Assembly: GCA_033032175.1 (NCBI GenBank)
Contig: CM065322.1
Coordinates: forward strand, 3,720,001 to 3,784,000
Length of the DNA: 64,000 nucleotides
Source of the DNA: Saturnia japonica
Lineage: Eukaryota > Arthropoda > Insecta > Lepidoptera > Saturniidae
Direction: 5' to 3'
Position 1 is the first letter of the stretch; every line of letters begins with the position of its first letter. The translations under genes and the position numbers were made by a program. Under the pieces are notes generated by a model. That model was not told the DNA's origin. It did not search any database and was given only the letters and a program-made list of their open reading frames with translations. Below are positions 1 through 10,251 of this stretch, piece after piece.

Positions 1-76
1 ATGTAAATTTCTCATTAACCCACGAAGCGTCAATTCCTTTTTTCATAAATACATATCAATTTAATACAATCATTAC

Positions 77-226
77 CTGAACATTGAAGCAACTGCTTAA
101 CAATAATTTCTATGATCCTGTTTACTTCAAGTGCTGACATTTCAGCTAAAATAGCTGGACTACATGTAGACATGATCTTCTGAATAAGATCCAGAATATT
201 TACTGATATATCATGGATATCACACC
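77..226 (-). CDS. GR-A exon 3
   Basis: Acceptor TTACAG|GGTGTG at 226 (a second AG in the same phase would start at 202), donor TCA G|GTAATG. Encodes ILDLIQKIMSTCSPAILAEM through KQLLQCS, matching exon 3 of B and C position by position. Confidence 0.75.
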
Positions 227-3200
227 CTGTAATATAATTAAATAAGTTTAGCTTCAAGCGTAAACACGTGAAACAATGATGGCTCAGTTATATCGTATAC
301 AAGACATCGAGTCAATCGACATGAGTTCGAATTCTTCTAATGAGCCTTAGTGTTCGGTGAAGGAAATCATTGTGATGTAACTAAATGAAGGTAAGGCATT
401 TTCTAATGCCACCCAGGCTAGCTGCTACGCTCAAGTTGAAAATCTGGTCCGCCTATAGGTATTATCCAGCAGCTGCACTTGGGAACCAATCAAGATGGGA
501 CTAAATCAGGTTGTGGAAGTCATCTTGGAAATTATTGACCAATTTCTGTACTTCCGTCGATTAGTACGATTTTTTGGATTTGGATTTTGAATGGTCAGCA
601 GTATGGTTTTACGAAATCATAATCACTGATGCCGATTCAGCGCTGCCAAGGCATATACTTAAGGGCTGAGAGAAGTTGCGGTATGCAATCGGTGTATTCT
701 GTGAACTTACCTATATTTAAAGTGAAAAGAATAGATTCACAGTTAAGATTCAATTAAATAATACCTTTGTTAAAATTTCTAAATAATTTACTGCTAAATG
801 TAAAGAAATCTAAATATATTATAAGATTTGCCTTGCTCAATGTTTGGCGTGTTGATAGTTGTATCAAAGTTAGTAGGTTTTGTTAATGATATTGTCTTCT
901 TGGATATTATGCTTGATTTAAAATTACAATGGGGTTCGCACATTAAGACTTCGGCGGGAAGATTAAACTCCATTGCATTCGCAGTACATACCTAAGATTC
1001 GCCAGTTAACATGCTACTCTTAGGTTAGTCTACTTCGCTTATTTTCATAGCTTAATGTATTACGGTGTTTTGCTGTAGAGTTCAGCAGCTGACCATGCTA
1101 CCATATTTATATTACAAAAGTTGGAAATTCAAGCAATCTACAACTTGAGACCACTCGAATCACTATAGAACAAATTCCAGGAATTTAACATCTTAACTTT
1201 ATCCTCCCAATACATTCTTGATAAATTAATGTACATTCGTTAACACTTTGAAAGACATGATTTTATCAAAAACTAGCACAATATTATTACTAGAAATAAA
1301 CATAAATAATTCGTACCGTGTTTTAGACTTAGTAAGACTAATAAAAGTTTTTACTTAATAGCTTTAGATTCTATAAAAGATCCCGAAGCTAATACTGATT
1401 TGCCAGACAATGAGTTCAAGTTCCATGTCAAGCCGGCTTTACTGTCAAAGGATTATTTATTATGGGGTGTATCATTATGTGAATGATAGAGATGTCTGGA
1501 AGTGACTCCCTCTCTGTGCATCCACTAAATTATTAATGTGATTATTAACTGTATTAATATAAGCCTGATCAAGTTTCTTGCCGGCTCTTCTCGAAGCTGT
1601 GATTGGGTTTTGACGTTCATAAGTGCCTTCTAGAGGCCTATATTGAATAAAGTTTTTTATTATTTTGATTTTGAATCAGGTCACTAACTAGGCTTAGCGT
1701 GTTATCTTCTTGGGCTATATCGCCACTTAAAAATCATATGAGATTATGGCTAAGCTTCTAAAAAATTTAAATAACAGACTCATCCGATGTATGTTATATT
1801 ATCTTAAGATATGATTAATTATCAATAACTTGTATAATCAATCTCACAGCTATGTACTATTATTACTTTAGGATTGTTTATCTATAGGTGTGTTGCAGCT
1901 GCTGCACTTTACCTGGGATTGTGTACAAACGCTGTAAAATTATCAGGGTGTGGGACATCTAACACAGCGACATCTATCGAGCCACATACGACGCATCCTA
2001 CATCGCGCAATAGAAATTAACTTTTCAATTGAGTATATATACAAGAACCCGACTTCAACCGTTGGGCAGCTGCCCGCCAGACATAACACCCAACTGGTCG
2101 GAGGATCCTCCCTTTTCAATGGTTCTTCTACAAGGGTTTGCCAAATTTATCTTCTGTAATATCTTATCTTTGACCTTACTTATAGAGGCTTAAGGTCTAG
2201 TGCGAGTAGTGGATGATTGACTCTAAGAGTTAAACTGCTGACAAATCGTCTACAGATTTCTATTCGATTTGTCACCAGGAGGCCTGCCTAGCCAAGTTGC
2301 CTTTCTACAATCGTTAACACTAACAGGACTTCAAAAAAAGGAGGGTTTAACAATTGGAATGTGTATTTGTTTTTTTTTTATGAATATTTAGCCAAAACTT
2401 CTTTGTTTATGAATCGAATTAGACGTTTCCTTTTCGTTTGGAAGGATATACGTCAAGAGTGGTCAGATTTTAATTTCATAGGCATTGGACCTTTAATTTC
2501 GAAGATACATCAGGAAACTCCTCAAAATCATTAATGTTGATTTTGTTTTTCGTAAAAAAATATTTTGTAGCGTTAACAATTGTAGAAAGGTAAGATGGTT
2601 AGGACCCCGCTTGTCATTATTTGAGTCAAAAAAGCTTGCCTGTTCCGTTCTTAGTGTGGTAGCACTAACGATTATACTAGGGCTTAGTCAAGGTTAACAG
2701 ACTAAAATGGTATAGACCTTTATTGGAATATTTGTACACGTATTTTTAGACGAAAGCATAATACTTCGCCAGTACAATTGAAATATAAAATACTTAAGAC
2801 GTACAAATACATTTTACTCACCAAAAGAACACTTTTTGTAGTCACGTATATCAGTTGAATAAATTTTAATAAACTAGACATCAAAGTTATAGATTCCTGA
2901 AATATGTAAATTTCATCTCTTATATTATAATCATAATAATTCTGTTCAATCAAATTGTCTATCAATTACACAAACAGATGAAATTTAAATAATTTAAAAT
3001 TATGTCTGTTTCTAATTGATGACCAAGTTTTTCAATAAATTCTAGTGGGTCTCAGTTATGGTGTAGCATCATTATGTTTTTTTTAAATAGAAACACATAT
3101 TTTAATATCTATAGTAATAATAATATAATTATGATAATGTAAAGAGATTTTCGTGAGTTTGTGTATATTAAGTTGAGAGTAATTTCCGGAATCACTGAAC

Positions 3201-4196
3201 CAATCAGAATAATTATTTCTGCATTTTATAAAATATAATTTATTGACAAAGATTATAAGCACTATAGTTTCATGCTACTACTCTAAGCAGTAAATATGAA
3301 CGTCAAGCAATCTGGAAAGCTGCGTGCAAGTATGGGAAGGGAGGATAACGATTAGCTACACGGGTGCATTGGCGGTGGTGCGGTGGAAAGTTGGTCGAAC
3401 GAATTTAACACGGCAAAACCTTGGGCCATAGCTTGTATATTATTCAAACCTAAATTACTACTTGTGTAGTATAAAAAGTTTATAATAATGGTATATAAAT
3501 AAAAATTAAAATTACCAAACATTGCACGTGACGATCAACACTGAGCAGGTTGTCCAATAAATGTTTGTACATTAACAAAGATTTTCTGATGATCTTGGTT
3601 TTCATTTTAATCTCGTTCCGCCCAATTATGTTCACCGGAATCGTGTTCCTCTCCATTGACTTCCTAATGACCTTCATTCGATTATGCAATATCCCAAAAA
3701 CCACAATCATCGACGAATGGTTAATATATTTAATAAATATCATAGAGGTAATACTTAAATAAGTTTCAAAGAATGTTAAGGGAATATAAAAAAATTTCAT
3801 AATAGACGTAGCTACTTTAGATGATAAAACAAATGTCACAACCATGACAACATTAAAAGGAATTATTGATGCACTTTTGATACCCATTAAAGCATCAATC
3901 GTTTTAATATTATTGTAATAATTTATTAAAAGTTTCTCAGCTGTAAGTAAACTGAAAAACATGATAAGAGAATATTCAAATACATTTAACAAGTATAATT
4001 TGGAACCAGACAAATTTCTTACAAATATATATATAGGTAAAATAGTAACAGATGCGCAATACATTTTCAGAAACAAACGTTTCGATTTAGACTTAGTGAC
4101 ATCACAGTAACAACCGAAAATAAGACGAAAGTAAATAAAAATGTGCACAGATGAAGATTTTAAACGTTGTTTTAGAGTTGAATTAATTAAAGGCAT
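77..4196 (-). CDS. Gustatory receptor gene A (partial, 3' end outside window)
   Basis: Insect seven-transmembrane gustatory receptor, a ligand-gated channel subunit expected in the plasma membrane of taste neurons. Exons on the minus strand: 3516-4196 (227 codons from ATG at 4196), 2818-2896, 77-226; the final exon with the TYxxxxxQF signature lies left of position 1. Seen: hydrophobic segments through exon 1, RLIFG near the N-terminus, IVVFGILHNRM and KIIRKSLLMYKHLLDNL before the first intron, and exon 3 ending VKQLLQCS. These align residue for residue with genes B and C. Exon 1 ends TTG|GTAATT (phase 0) and exon 3 ends TCA G|GTAATG (phase 1). An upstream GTG at 4217 is in frame, but the ATG at 4196 matches the start of gene B (MPLI.STL.QRL). 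Intron 2 (2.6 kb) is filled with a SINE, a LINE and a MITE. Ligand unknown. Confidence 0.85.
279..492 (+). repeat. tRNA-derived SINE, 5' part (copy 1)
   Basis: Begins TGGCTCAG (A-box-like), then GAGTTCGAATTC (B-box-like), followed by the body shared with copies at 10380-10640, 47541-47782 and 60891-61187. It stops at ACTTGGGAACCAATCA. The matching tail resumes at 1678, so the SINE appears split by the LINE between them. Confidence 0.7.
497..1672 (+). mobile_element. LINE fragment (reverse transcriptase C-terminal part and 3'UTR), decayed
   Basis: From about 750 the translation reads like the end of a non-LTR reverse transcriptase (LLLNVKKSKY, then DLKLQWGSHI) with many stops. From about 1080 it matches the copy at 52806-53457. 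The 3'UTR contains GGAAGTGACTCCCTC and ends in an ATTTTGATTTTG-type tail. It lies inside intron 2 of GR-A, same window strand as the SINE it splits. The 5' boundary is inferred from the SINE break; AATCA occurs at both edges. Confidence 0.6.
1678..1748 (+). repeat. SINE tail (continuation of copy 1)
   Basis: TAGGCTTAGCGTG and the following CACTTAAAAATCATATGAGAT match the 3' body of the SINE at 10590-10640. It directly follows the LINE 3' end. Confidence 0.55.
2279..2617. mobile_element. MITE with internal repeat insertion
   Basis: Left arm has CCTAGCCAAGTTGCCTTTCT and continues ACAATCGTTAAC. The right arm (2570-2617) is its inverted counterpart (ACAATTGTAGAAAGGTAAG, then GGTTAGGACCCC). The same ends bound the element at 28607-28777. 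Between the arms sits a copy of the CGAAGATACATCAGGAAACT repeat (about 2330-2570). Confidence 0.6.
2330..2570 (+). repeat. Interspersed repeat, CGAAGATACATCAGGAAACT family
   Basis: Starts GACTTCAAAAAAAGGAGG and includes ACTTCTTTGTTTATGAA and TTTCGAAGATACATCAGGAA. Related copies: 5140-5270, 48115-48350, 58040-58170 and 58780-59035 (plus) and 24960-25175 (minus). This is a widely dispersed lepidopteran repeat type; no coding capacity seen. Confidence 0.6.
2818..2896 (-). CDS. GR-A exon 2
   Basis: Acceptor TTTCAG|GAATCT. The start of the translation (ESITLMSSLLKF) aligns with exon 2 of genes B and C. Two donors are possible: GTGAGT after 2822 (75 nt, phase 0, as in B and C) or GTAAAA after 2818 (79 nt, phase 1). 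Only the second keeps exon 3 in frame. Confidence 0.65.
2971..3515. other. GR-A intron 1, no further feature
   Basis: AT-rich intronic sequence upstream of exon 2. No repeat end, RNA gene or coding segment recognised. Confidence 0.5.
3516..4196 (-). CDS. GR-A exon 1
   Basis: 227 codons, starting MPLINSTLKQRL and ending at QCL|GTAATT, phase 0. Carries the N-terminal transmembrane helices and the second intracellular loop region of the receptor. Confidence 0.85.
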
Positions 4197-4428
4197 TTTT
4201 ATGGATAACAAGTTCACTGGAGGAGTAGCTGAGGACGACTGGCTTCAAAAATTCACCGCGTTCATTGGAGAACAGGAATAGAACTAGTCTTTGATACTGT
4301 TTCAAATTGTAAATGTTTACAATGTACCTACATAATATTGTGTAGAACTTAGTATTTCAGTTAGAACTTAAAATATATTGCTGGATTATAAACAAAATCA
4401 ACGGAAAATAATTTTATTCATATTCAAA

Positions 4429-5044
4429 ACTAGCTTTGCTCGTGGCTTCGCTCACGTGGACTACGGAATGCCCGCGCGAGTCTTGCTCCGCCGCTCCTGG
4501 TTATTTTAAAGGCAAAAAAAATGCTTATTATGGGTGTTCTTAAGAAAATATACTCTTGCTATCTCTCTTGTAGATCTTTTTAATGCCTACAATTATGTAG
4601 TACATTAATTTGCTATATCTCTCATGGTTTACTCAGCGTAAGACATTTAAGCGCCTGAATTGATTCACCATGGCCATTTTTTTTTTTATTTGTACGGAAC
4701 TCTAATTAGTTTCCTAAAATAAAAGTAATCTAAGTTACTCCCTATAACACCAGCTATCTATCAGTGAAAGTCCCGTCAAAATCAGTCCAACCGTTTCGGA
4801 GATTAACCGGAACAAACAGACAGACAATCAGAGAAAAAAAATTAAAATGGTTTTTTTTTGTTATAGGTATGCCGAACCGACAGTGGTGTTTTGATGTTCA
4901 GAAGTGCCTTCTTGGGGCCTAAATAAAATGAAGATTATTTTGATTTTGAGTTTTAATTTTGTATATACTTTCATATGCATTTAGTAAAAAGCTGTTGTTT
5001 TGATATTACAAACAGACACTTCAATCTTATTAATTATATATAGA
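4429..5044 (+). repeat. Interspersed repeat, CCGCGGCTTCGCTCGCGTGG family (copy 1) with LINE tail inserted
   Basis: Starts ACTAGCTTTGCTCGTGGCTT. The body includes GTTTACTCAGCGTAAGACAT and CAACCGTTTCGGAGATTAAC, then CGGAACAAACAGACAGACA. Compared with the copy at 38488-39020, about 90 bp near 4868-4960 is extra. That segment matches the 3' end of the LINE at 52806-53457 (CAGAAGTGCCTTCTTGGGGC, ATTTTGATTTTGA), so it is a short nested LINE tail. Confidence 0.65.
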
Positions 5045-5139
5045 TGAGACGTTATTTAGTACAAATACCTACATATAAGTTAAATAAACAATTTTGAATT
5101 AAATTTGTATATTATAAAATGTTTGTTACCACTTCAATC

Positions 5140-5270
5140 CGTCATTTATAAACTGATTTGGAAAAATATTTTTTGTTAGAAAGGGGATATTTTTTAATGC
5201 ATCCCCTTTTTAATTTCTAGGGATTGGATCTTGAATTTCGAAGATACATCAGAAAACTCTTCAAAATCAA
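5140..5270 (+). repeat. Interspersed repeat, CGAAGATACATCAG family
   Basis: Contains ATAAACTGATTTGGAAAAA and TTTCGAAGATACATCAGAAA, matching the family described at 2330-2570. Truncated. Confidence 0.5.
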
Positions 5271-5407
5271 ATGGGAAATGTATAGTGATTGATATATTGG
5301 TAGGTTTATCACAATTGAAGACTAGGTACATTCCTAACTAAGGACATTCTGAACTAACTTGGAATGCGAAGACACAACGGAACTTTTTAACTACAAACAG
5401 CACGAAC

Positions 5408-5785
5408 GTGGACTGTTCTTCCCTTCTCTCCTTTTGTACGTTCTACCGTTTGTATAATGGGCTGTGTTCCGAGGAACTGTTCGGTATGATGCCAGCGGCT
5501 ACTTTCCACCATCGCACCGTTCACCATCGGCAAGGAGTTTATCCTCACACTTTGGGACCTAATTGGTCTTTCCGCGAGCGGTCCAATTGTGATATAAGCT
5601 ACCTAGTGCTGAGGTTTTCCCAGGGAACTACAGTATGGGGTTCTTCAAAAAGGGTTTAAATAGGTTTTTAAAAGATCGGCAACGCGCATGTGATACTTGT
5701 ATGAAAGCATCCATAGTCTGCGGTGAACACTTACCCAATAGGTGGACCGCATGCTTGTTGGCCACAATCGTGGTATAAACAAAAG
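5408..5785 (+). mobile_element. LINE fragment, reverse transcriptase C-terminal end
   Basis: The translation includes FYRLYNGLCSEELFGMMPAA and FHHRTVHHRQG, a C-terminal pattern common to a lepidopteran non-LTR family, followed by the 3'UTR segment GATCGGCAACGCGCATGTG. The frame is broken after SSKRV. Truncated at both ends; clade not assigned. Confidence 0.6.
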
Positions 5786-5904
5786 GTAGAGAGAGGTAGA
5801 GCGCAGGGAACTTTCTTTGGAGATTTGTCTCCGCTTGGGATAGTCCGACTAGTGGAATACCCCACAGAAGATTGCAACCAAATAACCTAGTGTTGTATTC
5901 CTGC

Positions 5905-6055
5905 AGTTAATTGGGTTTCCAGAGCTCTTTGGGGTAAGGGTTCAAGGTCGGTAATGCTCTAGCAATACCTACATGTCTCCATAGGCTATAGTATCCGCTT
6001 ACCATCAGACGGGCTGTATTCTTGTTTTTTACCTTTGTTGTATAAAAAAGGCACC
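5905..6055 (+). repeat. Interspersed repeat ending ...TTGTTGTATAAAAAAG
   Basis: TTCAAGGTCGGTAATGCTCT, CGCTTACCATCAGACGGGCT and TTGTTGTATAAAAAA match, in opposite orientation, the repeat at 46207-46365. Looks like a LINE or SINE 3' segment; no ORF. Confidence 0.55.
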
Positions 6056-6092
6056 GGAACTCCGTAATAAAACAATGTAACATTGCGGTGTT

Positions 6093-6548
6093 ATTGTCGG
6101 ACTGTCTTTGACCAATGTGTGTTGCCAGTGATGACATACGGCACAGAGACGTGGTCGCTCACTGTGGGCCTCATAAGAAAGCTCAAGGTCGCTCAGCGAG
6201 CTATGGAGAGGGCTATGCTTGGTGTTTCTCTACGAGATCGTATCAGAAATGAGGTCAAAACAAAGGTCACCGACATAGCCAAAAGGTTTAGCAAGTTGAA
6301 GTGGCAGTGGGCGAGGCACATAGTTCGGAGAACTGACGGCCGTTAGAGCAGACAGGTTCTCGAGTAGAAACCACGCACCGGAAAGCGCAGCGTAGGACGG
6401 CCCCCGACTAGATGGAAAGACGCCCGAATAAAGGTCGCTGGGAGCCGTTGGATGCAGGCCGCACAAGATCGGTCGCTCTGGAGATCTATGGGGGAGGCCT
6501 ATGTTCAGCTGTGGACGTCCTGCGGCTGAAATGATGATGATGATGATG
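6093..6548 (+). mobile_element. RTE-clade LINE, 5'-truncated, with 14-bp target duplication
   Basis: Encodes the C-terminal end of an RTE-type reverse transcriptase: TVFDQCVLPVMTYGTETWSL, then KLKWQWARHIVRRTDGR, GRPPTRW and DRSLWRSMGEAYVQLWTSCG, followed by a (GATG)n tail. Two in-frame stops (TAG at 6344 and 6371) break the tail of the ORF. The sequence AACATTGCGGTGTT is present directly at 6079-6092 and again at 6549-6562, an exact 14-bp target site duplication that fixes both ends. Confidence 0.8.
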
Positions 6549-6839
6549 AACATTGCGGTGTTTGACTTTTATGGAATTGTCATGAAATGCATCTACCTAT
6601 AAGTGATTATAATGGTAATATTTGTATATTCGAGTCATGTATTGATTGTCAGAAGACAAATTTCATAGCCCCGTTATTTTCTTTAACTTTCTATCGTCGT
6701 GTGGTCGATTAGTTAATTTGTTGTCGTTCAAATCTGACAACATTAAGCCTTTCAATCTTAAATGCACCCGTTAATATCATTTAGCCTGAGATCGATTCTT
6801 TCATCATTCAATTTTACATACACGGCTTCCGGTAGCTCC

Positions 6840-7055
6840 TTATCCTCCAGTTGACCTATTCTTAAGACCGGCCAATACTGTTTTTATTATGCCCATAGCT
6901 CCATTCACTAGACCTTTAGTAAGTAACATCACTCGGGATTCTAAGCCAATTTTTATCGATGACTGAAAAGCACCACGTTTATTGACGTCTTTAGGAATTA
7001 TGTTATCTGATGGTTTGCTGCCATTATATGCAGCGCGTTTAGAAGATCTACCCAA
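6840..7055 (-). pseudogene. Possible Helitron/PIF1-type helicase fragment
   Basis: The minus-strand translation contains ESRVMLLTKGLVNGAMGIIK, which resembles the (G)xRVML...KGLVNGAMGxI motif of the PIF1-like helicases of Helitrons. Only about 70 codons remain, with no Rep domain or termini recognised. Call rests on the motif alone. Confidence 0.4.
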
Positions 7056-7061
7056 AGGGAG

Positions 7062-7209
7062 AGAGCGTCGAAGATAGAAAGATGATGTTAGAAAATTAGC
7101 TGGTGTTACTTGGAGAAGACAAGCACAGAACCACTTAATGTGGCAAAATCTAGGGGAGGCCTATGCTGGAAAACAAGACAATCTTCAAATAATGATGTCA
7201 AATAATTAA
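7062..7209 (+). mobile_element. LINE C-terminal fragment
   Basis: The translation KDDVRKLAGVTWRRQAQNH then WQNLGEAYA resembles the very end of RTE-like reverse transcriptases. About 45 codons, flanked by AT-rich sequence. Confidence 0.45.
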
Positions 7210-8235
7210 AAATATACTGCATTTTATTCATACCGATAAGTTAAAGGTTATGTACGATTGTTAAATAAAGGCTATTATTATTATCATTTTCTTTCTATCA
7301 GTTAACTACGGAACGCAAGATTTACTAAAAAGGAAGATTTTTCACAAAAACAAAACCGACTCCAAAATATTCCACTTACTATGAAAATATGCACTATAAA
7401 ATAAAAAATGGTTACTTTTTTATTTACTTCAATTTACTTCTACTATTTGTCTGCCACATAGTTCATTAAGACTATTATTGTCCTAAACAATTATTCTTAT
7501 TTTTGGAATCGGTGCCAGCCAAGGTTACACACCTAAGTATACACTTAATTGAATTGAATTTAAAGTTGTTTACAACTAAACATGTCTTTAATAGTTGTAT
7601 CCGATATCTAAGTTGTTAATGCGCTTGTATGCTATAAGCGTGTTCACTAATTGTATTCGATTGTGGTTGCTCCATGCTTAAGTCCTTTTTTTAAGAGTAA
7701 GTAGAATATTTTGGTGACGGTTTTATTTTTATAAAAAAAAACCATTTCACGTTTGTCTTTTAAAATGCCAAATCATCTCCGCTTAATTACGACATAGCTT
7801 ACAGAAAATCTGTAGACGCAATCTAAGTCTTTATTTAAAGAATATAGAACGCGAAACAAACATTTACAATCATCTATACAAATAAATAAAATTGAAGTAA
7901 ATATAAAGTGAGTAATAAGAAAAATATTAATGTGTATGTGGATACATAGTAATTTTAACTTTGTACGTGCAAGTAATTATCTGTTTATTTTTAAGTATCA
8001 ATCAATAAGTGCATCCATTCAATTTAAAAAGCTTCTAGAATATTCAATCAATAATATTAAAACCAAATAGGTCAAGCTTAATGTTAGCTAAATTAGGATC
8101 ATTTCTAGAAAATATTAGATAATTATCAAATGTGTACGTTGTATTAATCTGAGAAAATACATTGTTACATCTACTGTACTAGTATATATTATATTATATT
8201 ATTGTGGCACATTATTTTGAACTACTTCGTGTCGT
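7210..8235. other. AT-rich spacer
   Basis: No ORF, RNA gene or recognisable repeat end found between GR-A and GR-B in this stretch. Confidence 0.4.
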
Positions 8236-8239
8236 TTGG

Positions 8240-8875
8240 TCAGTACAACGTAGCATTTTAATTATTGAAATTATATTTATCGGAATTCCTAATAGACTAA
8301 TTAGCACATACATTATCCAAAATTATTTTCCAAATCTTTTAAGGATGAAAAATAATGTACCTACTACATTACTCTTACCTACTGCAAACCATTTGATCTA
8401 TGCATACAGATAAAGATTTCAAACAACATATTAATTACTAAACTACTTTTAGAGGGTTTCATCTACAATTTAAACATATTGTTTTGTAGACCATTTATCG
8501 GAGATCTATTTCAAACCGTTTGATCAACGCATACCAGCGACCAAAAGCCATGTTAATACTAAAATATTTTTTATTGTTATTTCTATAAAAGTTACACATA
8601 TATTATTACCGATTTTTTTGTGGACCTTTTAGCGGTGAACTATATTGCAGTACATAATTTCCACCTATTGCAAACCGTTCAATTAGCGCAAGCCGATAAA
8701 GCGGCCAAAAGTCATTTAAATATTAAAAAAAAAAAAACTATTTACTCATATATTGTCGCAGACTTTTTTGTAGAAATTTTAACATAAAACAATATTATTA
8801 TACATTATTTTCCCCTAATTTGTCAGGATAATAGTTTGGTCAGCGCACATCGGTATAGCAGCAAAACGGCGTATT
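8240..8875. repeat. Diverged tandem repeat, about four units
   Basis: A motif of the type GCAAACCGTTTGATCAACGC, followed by a purine-rich AAAGCxxCCAAAAG segment, recurs near 8388, 8513, 8674 and 8826, alternating with TTTTTGTAGACC-type segments. Spacing is about 125-160 bp and the units are strongly diverged. Confidence 0.5.
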
Positions 8876-8879
8876 TTTC

Positions 8880-10078
8880 TGACTTGGTTTAAAAATGGAT
8901 CCTAATGATCATCACAATAAAACTTAATAAAAATAAAACATAGCCTATAATAATAAGAAAGAACGCTTTTTATTAGTGAAAGAGATTTTAGTATCGGATT
9001 AGTATTATAGTTTCAGAGATTACCCCTTACAGACCAGCTCACAAACATATTTTACCTCGTTATGACATTATTATAGATGACACGTTTCAAAAAGACTTTG
9101 ATATAATAATTAATTTAGACTTTGTTACATCTAGTATAGCATTCAACTGTGTTATAATTTTGTTATTTTTTATAGTAGTACGTCAAAGTAGAGGCACTTT
9201 GGCTCATGGCTCATGGTGAGTATAGTACTAACGAATATCACCGACCTCCACAGTTTGGAAATCAATCACCAGCCATCGCTATCACTCCAGTAAAATTTAA
9301 TTTTATAGATAACTATAACATAGTTGCTAGGGACAAGAGGCTGTTATATATATTTTTTAACATTTTAAAAATTTACGAAGAGAGAAGGAAACTTGTCGGC
9401 TGGCAAGTACCCTGACTACAACACAACTGACGAGTACTTAGAATTGAGAAATAATTTTACATTTTCCAACCAACTATTATATTTTTCATGATGGTTTTGG
9501 TTGTTGCTTTTATATTGTGTTCTATCTATGTATAATATGTATTTTGTATGTATGTATAATACGGTAACTGGTATGAAAGGTCCCCAAGACACAGGAAAAC
9601 AACCTAATTTGGGGATCATTATTTTTTAAATTTCCTGTTCTATAATTTACTATGTATATTGTTTTGATGTTATACTAAACCGAACGATCTCATGTTGAAT
9701 CAGATAGTGTTTAAAAAATAGCTCTATATTCATCAGTGAGGTACGAAATAAAACATATTATTACAATTTTTTTAATATCTGGTATTTCTTTATTCATTTC
9801 ATAACAACACTCTAACACTAGAAGCAAAACAAACAATTTTCAAAGTCCATTAAATACTAACAACTACATAAGAACAATAATTAATAAATACATATGAAAT
9901 TATCATTCGATATAATATTACATATTCATTAAACAATAGTATGTACTGTATCGGATTATGTCTAATCAAAAGGTACAATTTTTAAAATACAAACAACACA
10001 ATTTGGGTATATTTAGGTATAGTAAAACACTGTGCAATAACGTAACTCCAATAACATAATAATAGTGAGTATAAAGAA
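8880..10078. other. AT-rich spacer downstream of GR-B
   Basis: No coding segment supported. A minus-strand AATAAA (plus TTTATT near 9788) lies about 290 nt past the GR-B stop and could be its polyadenylation signal. Confidence 0.35.
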
Positions 10079-10251
10079 TTACAGCTTAAAATTATTTAAT
10101 TGTATGAATACAATGACGTATGTAATGCTTAAGCCGAGAAGACCAATAGGCAATGAGACATCAAACGGAATAGCTCGACATATAGTGTATTTGAAAGGGC
10201 GGCGCGTGATGTACTGCAGCATTGTTTCCAACCCAAAACGCAGTGGTTCAT
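10079..10251 (-). CDS. GR-B exon 4
   Basis: 173 nt after TCACAG, with the junction codon G|AT giving DEPLRFGLETML, then RRPFKYTIC and the terminal TYVIVFIQLNNFKL, stop TAA. Same length as exon 4 of GR-C. Confidence 0.88.

Noticed and set aside
3550..3762. 70-codon plus-strand frame
   Set aside because: Antisense to GR-A exon 1.
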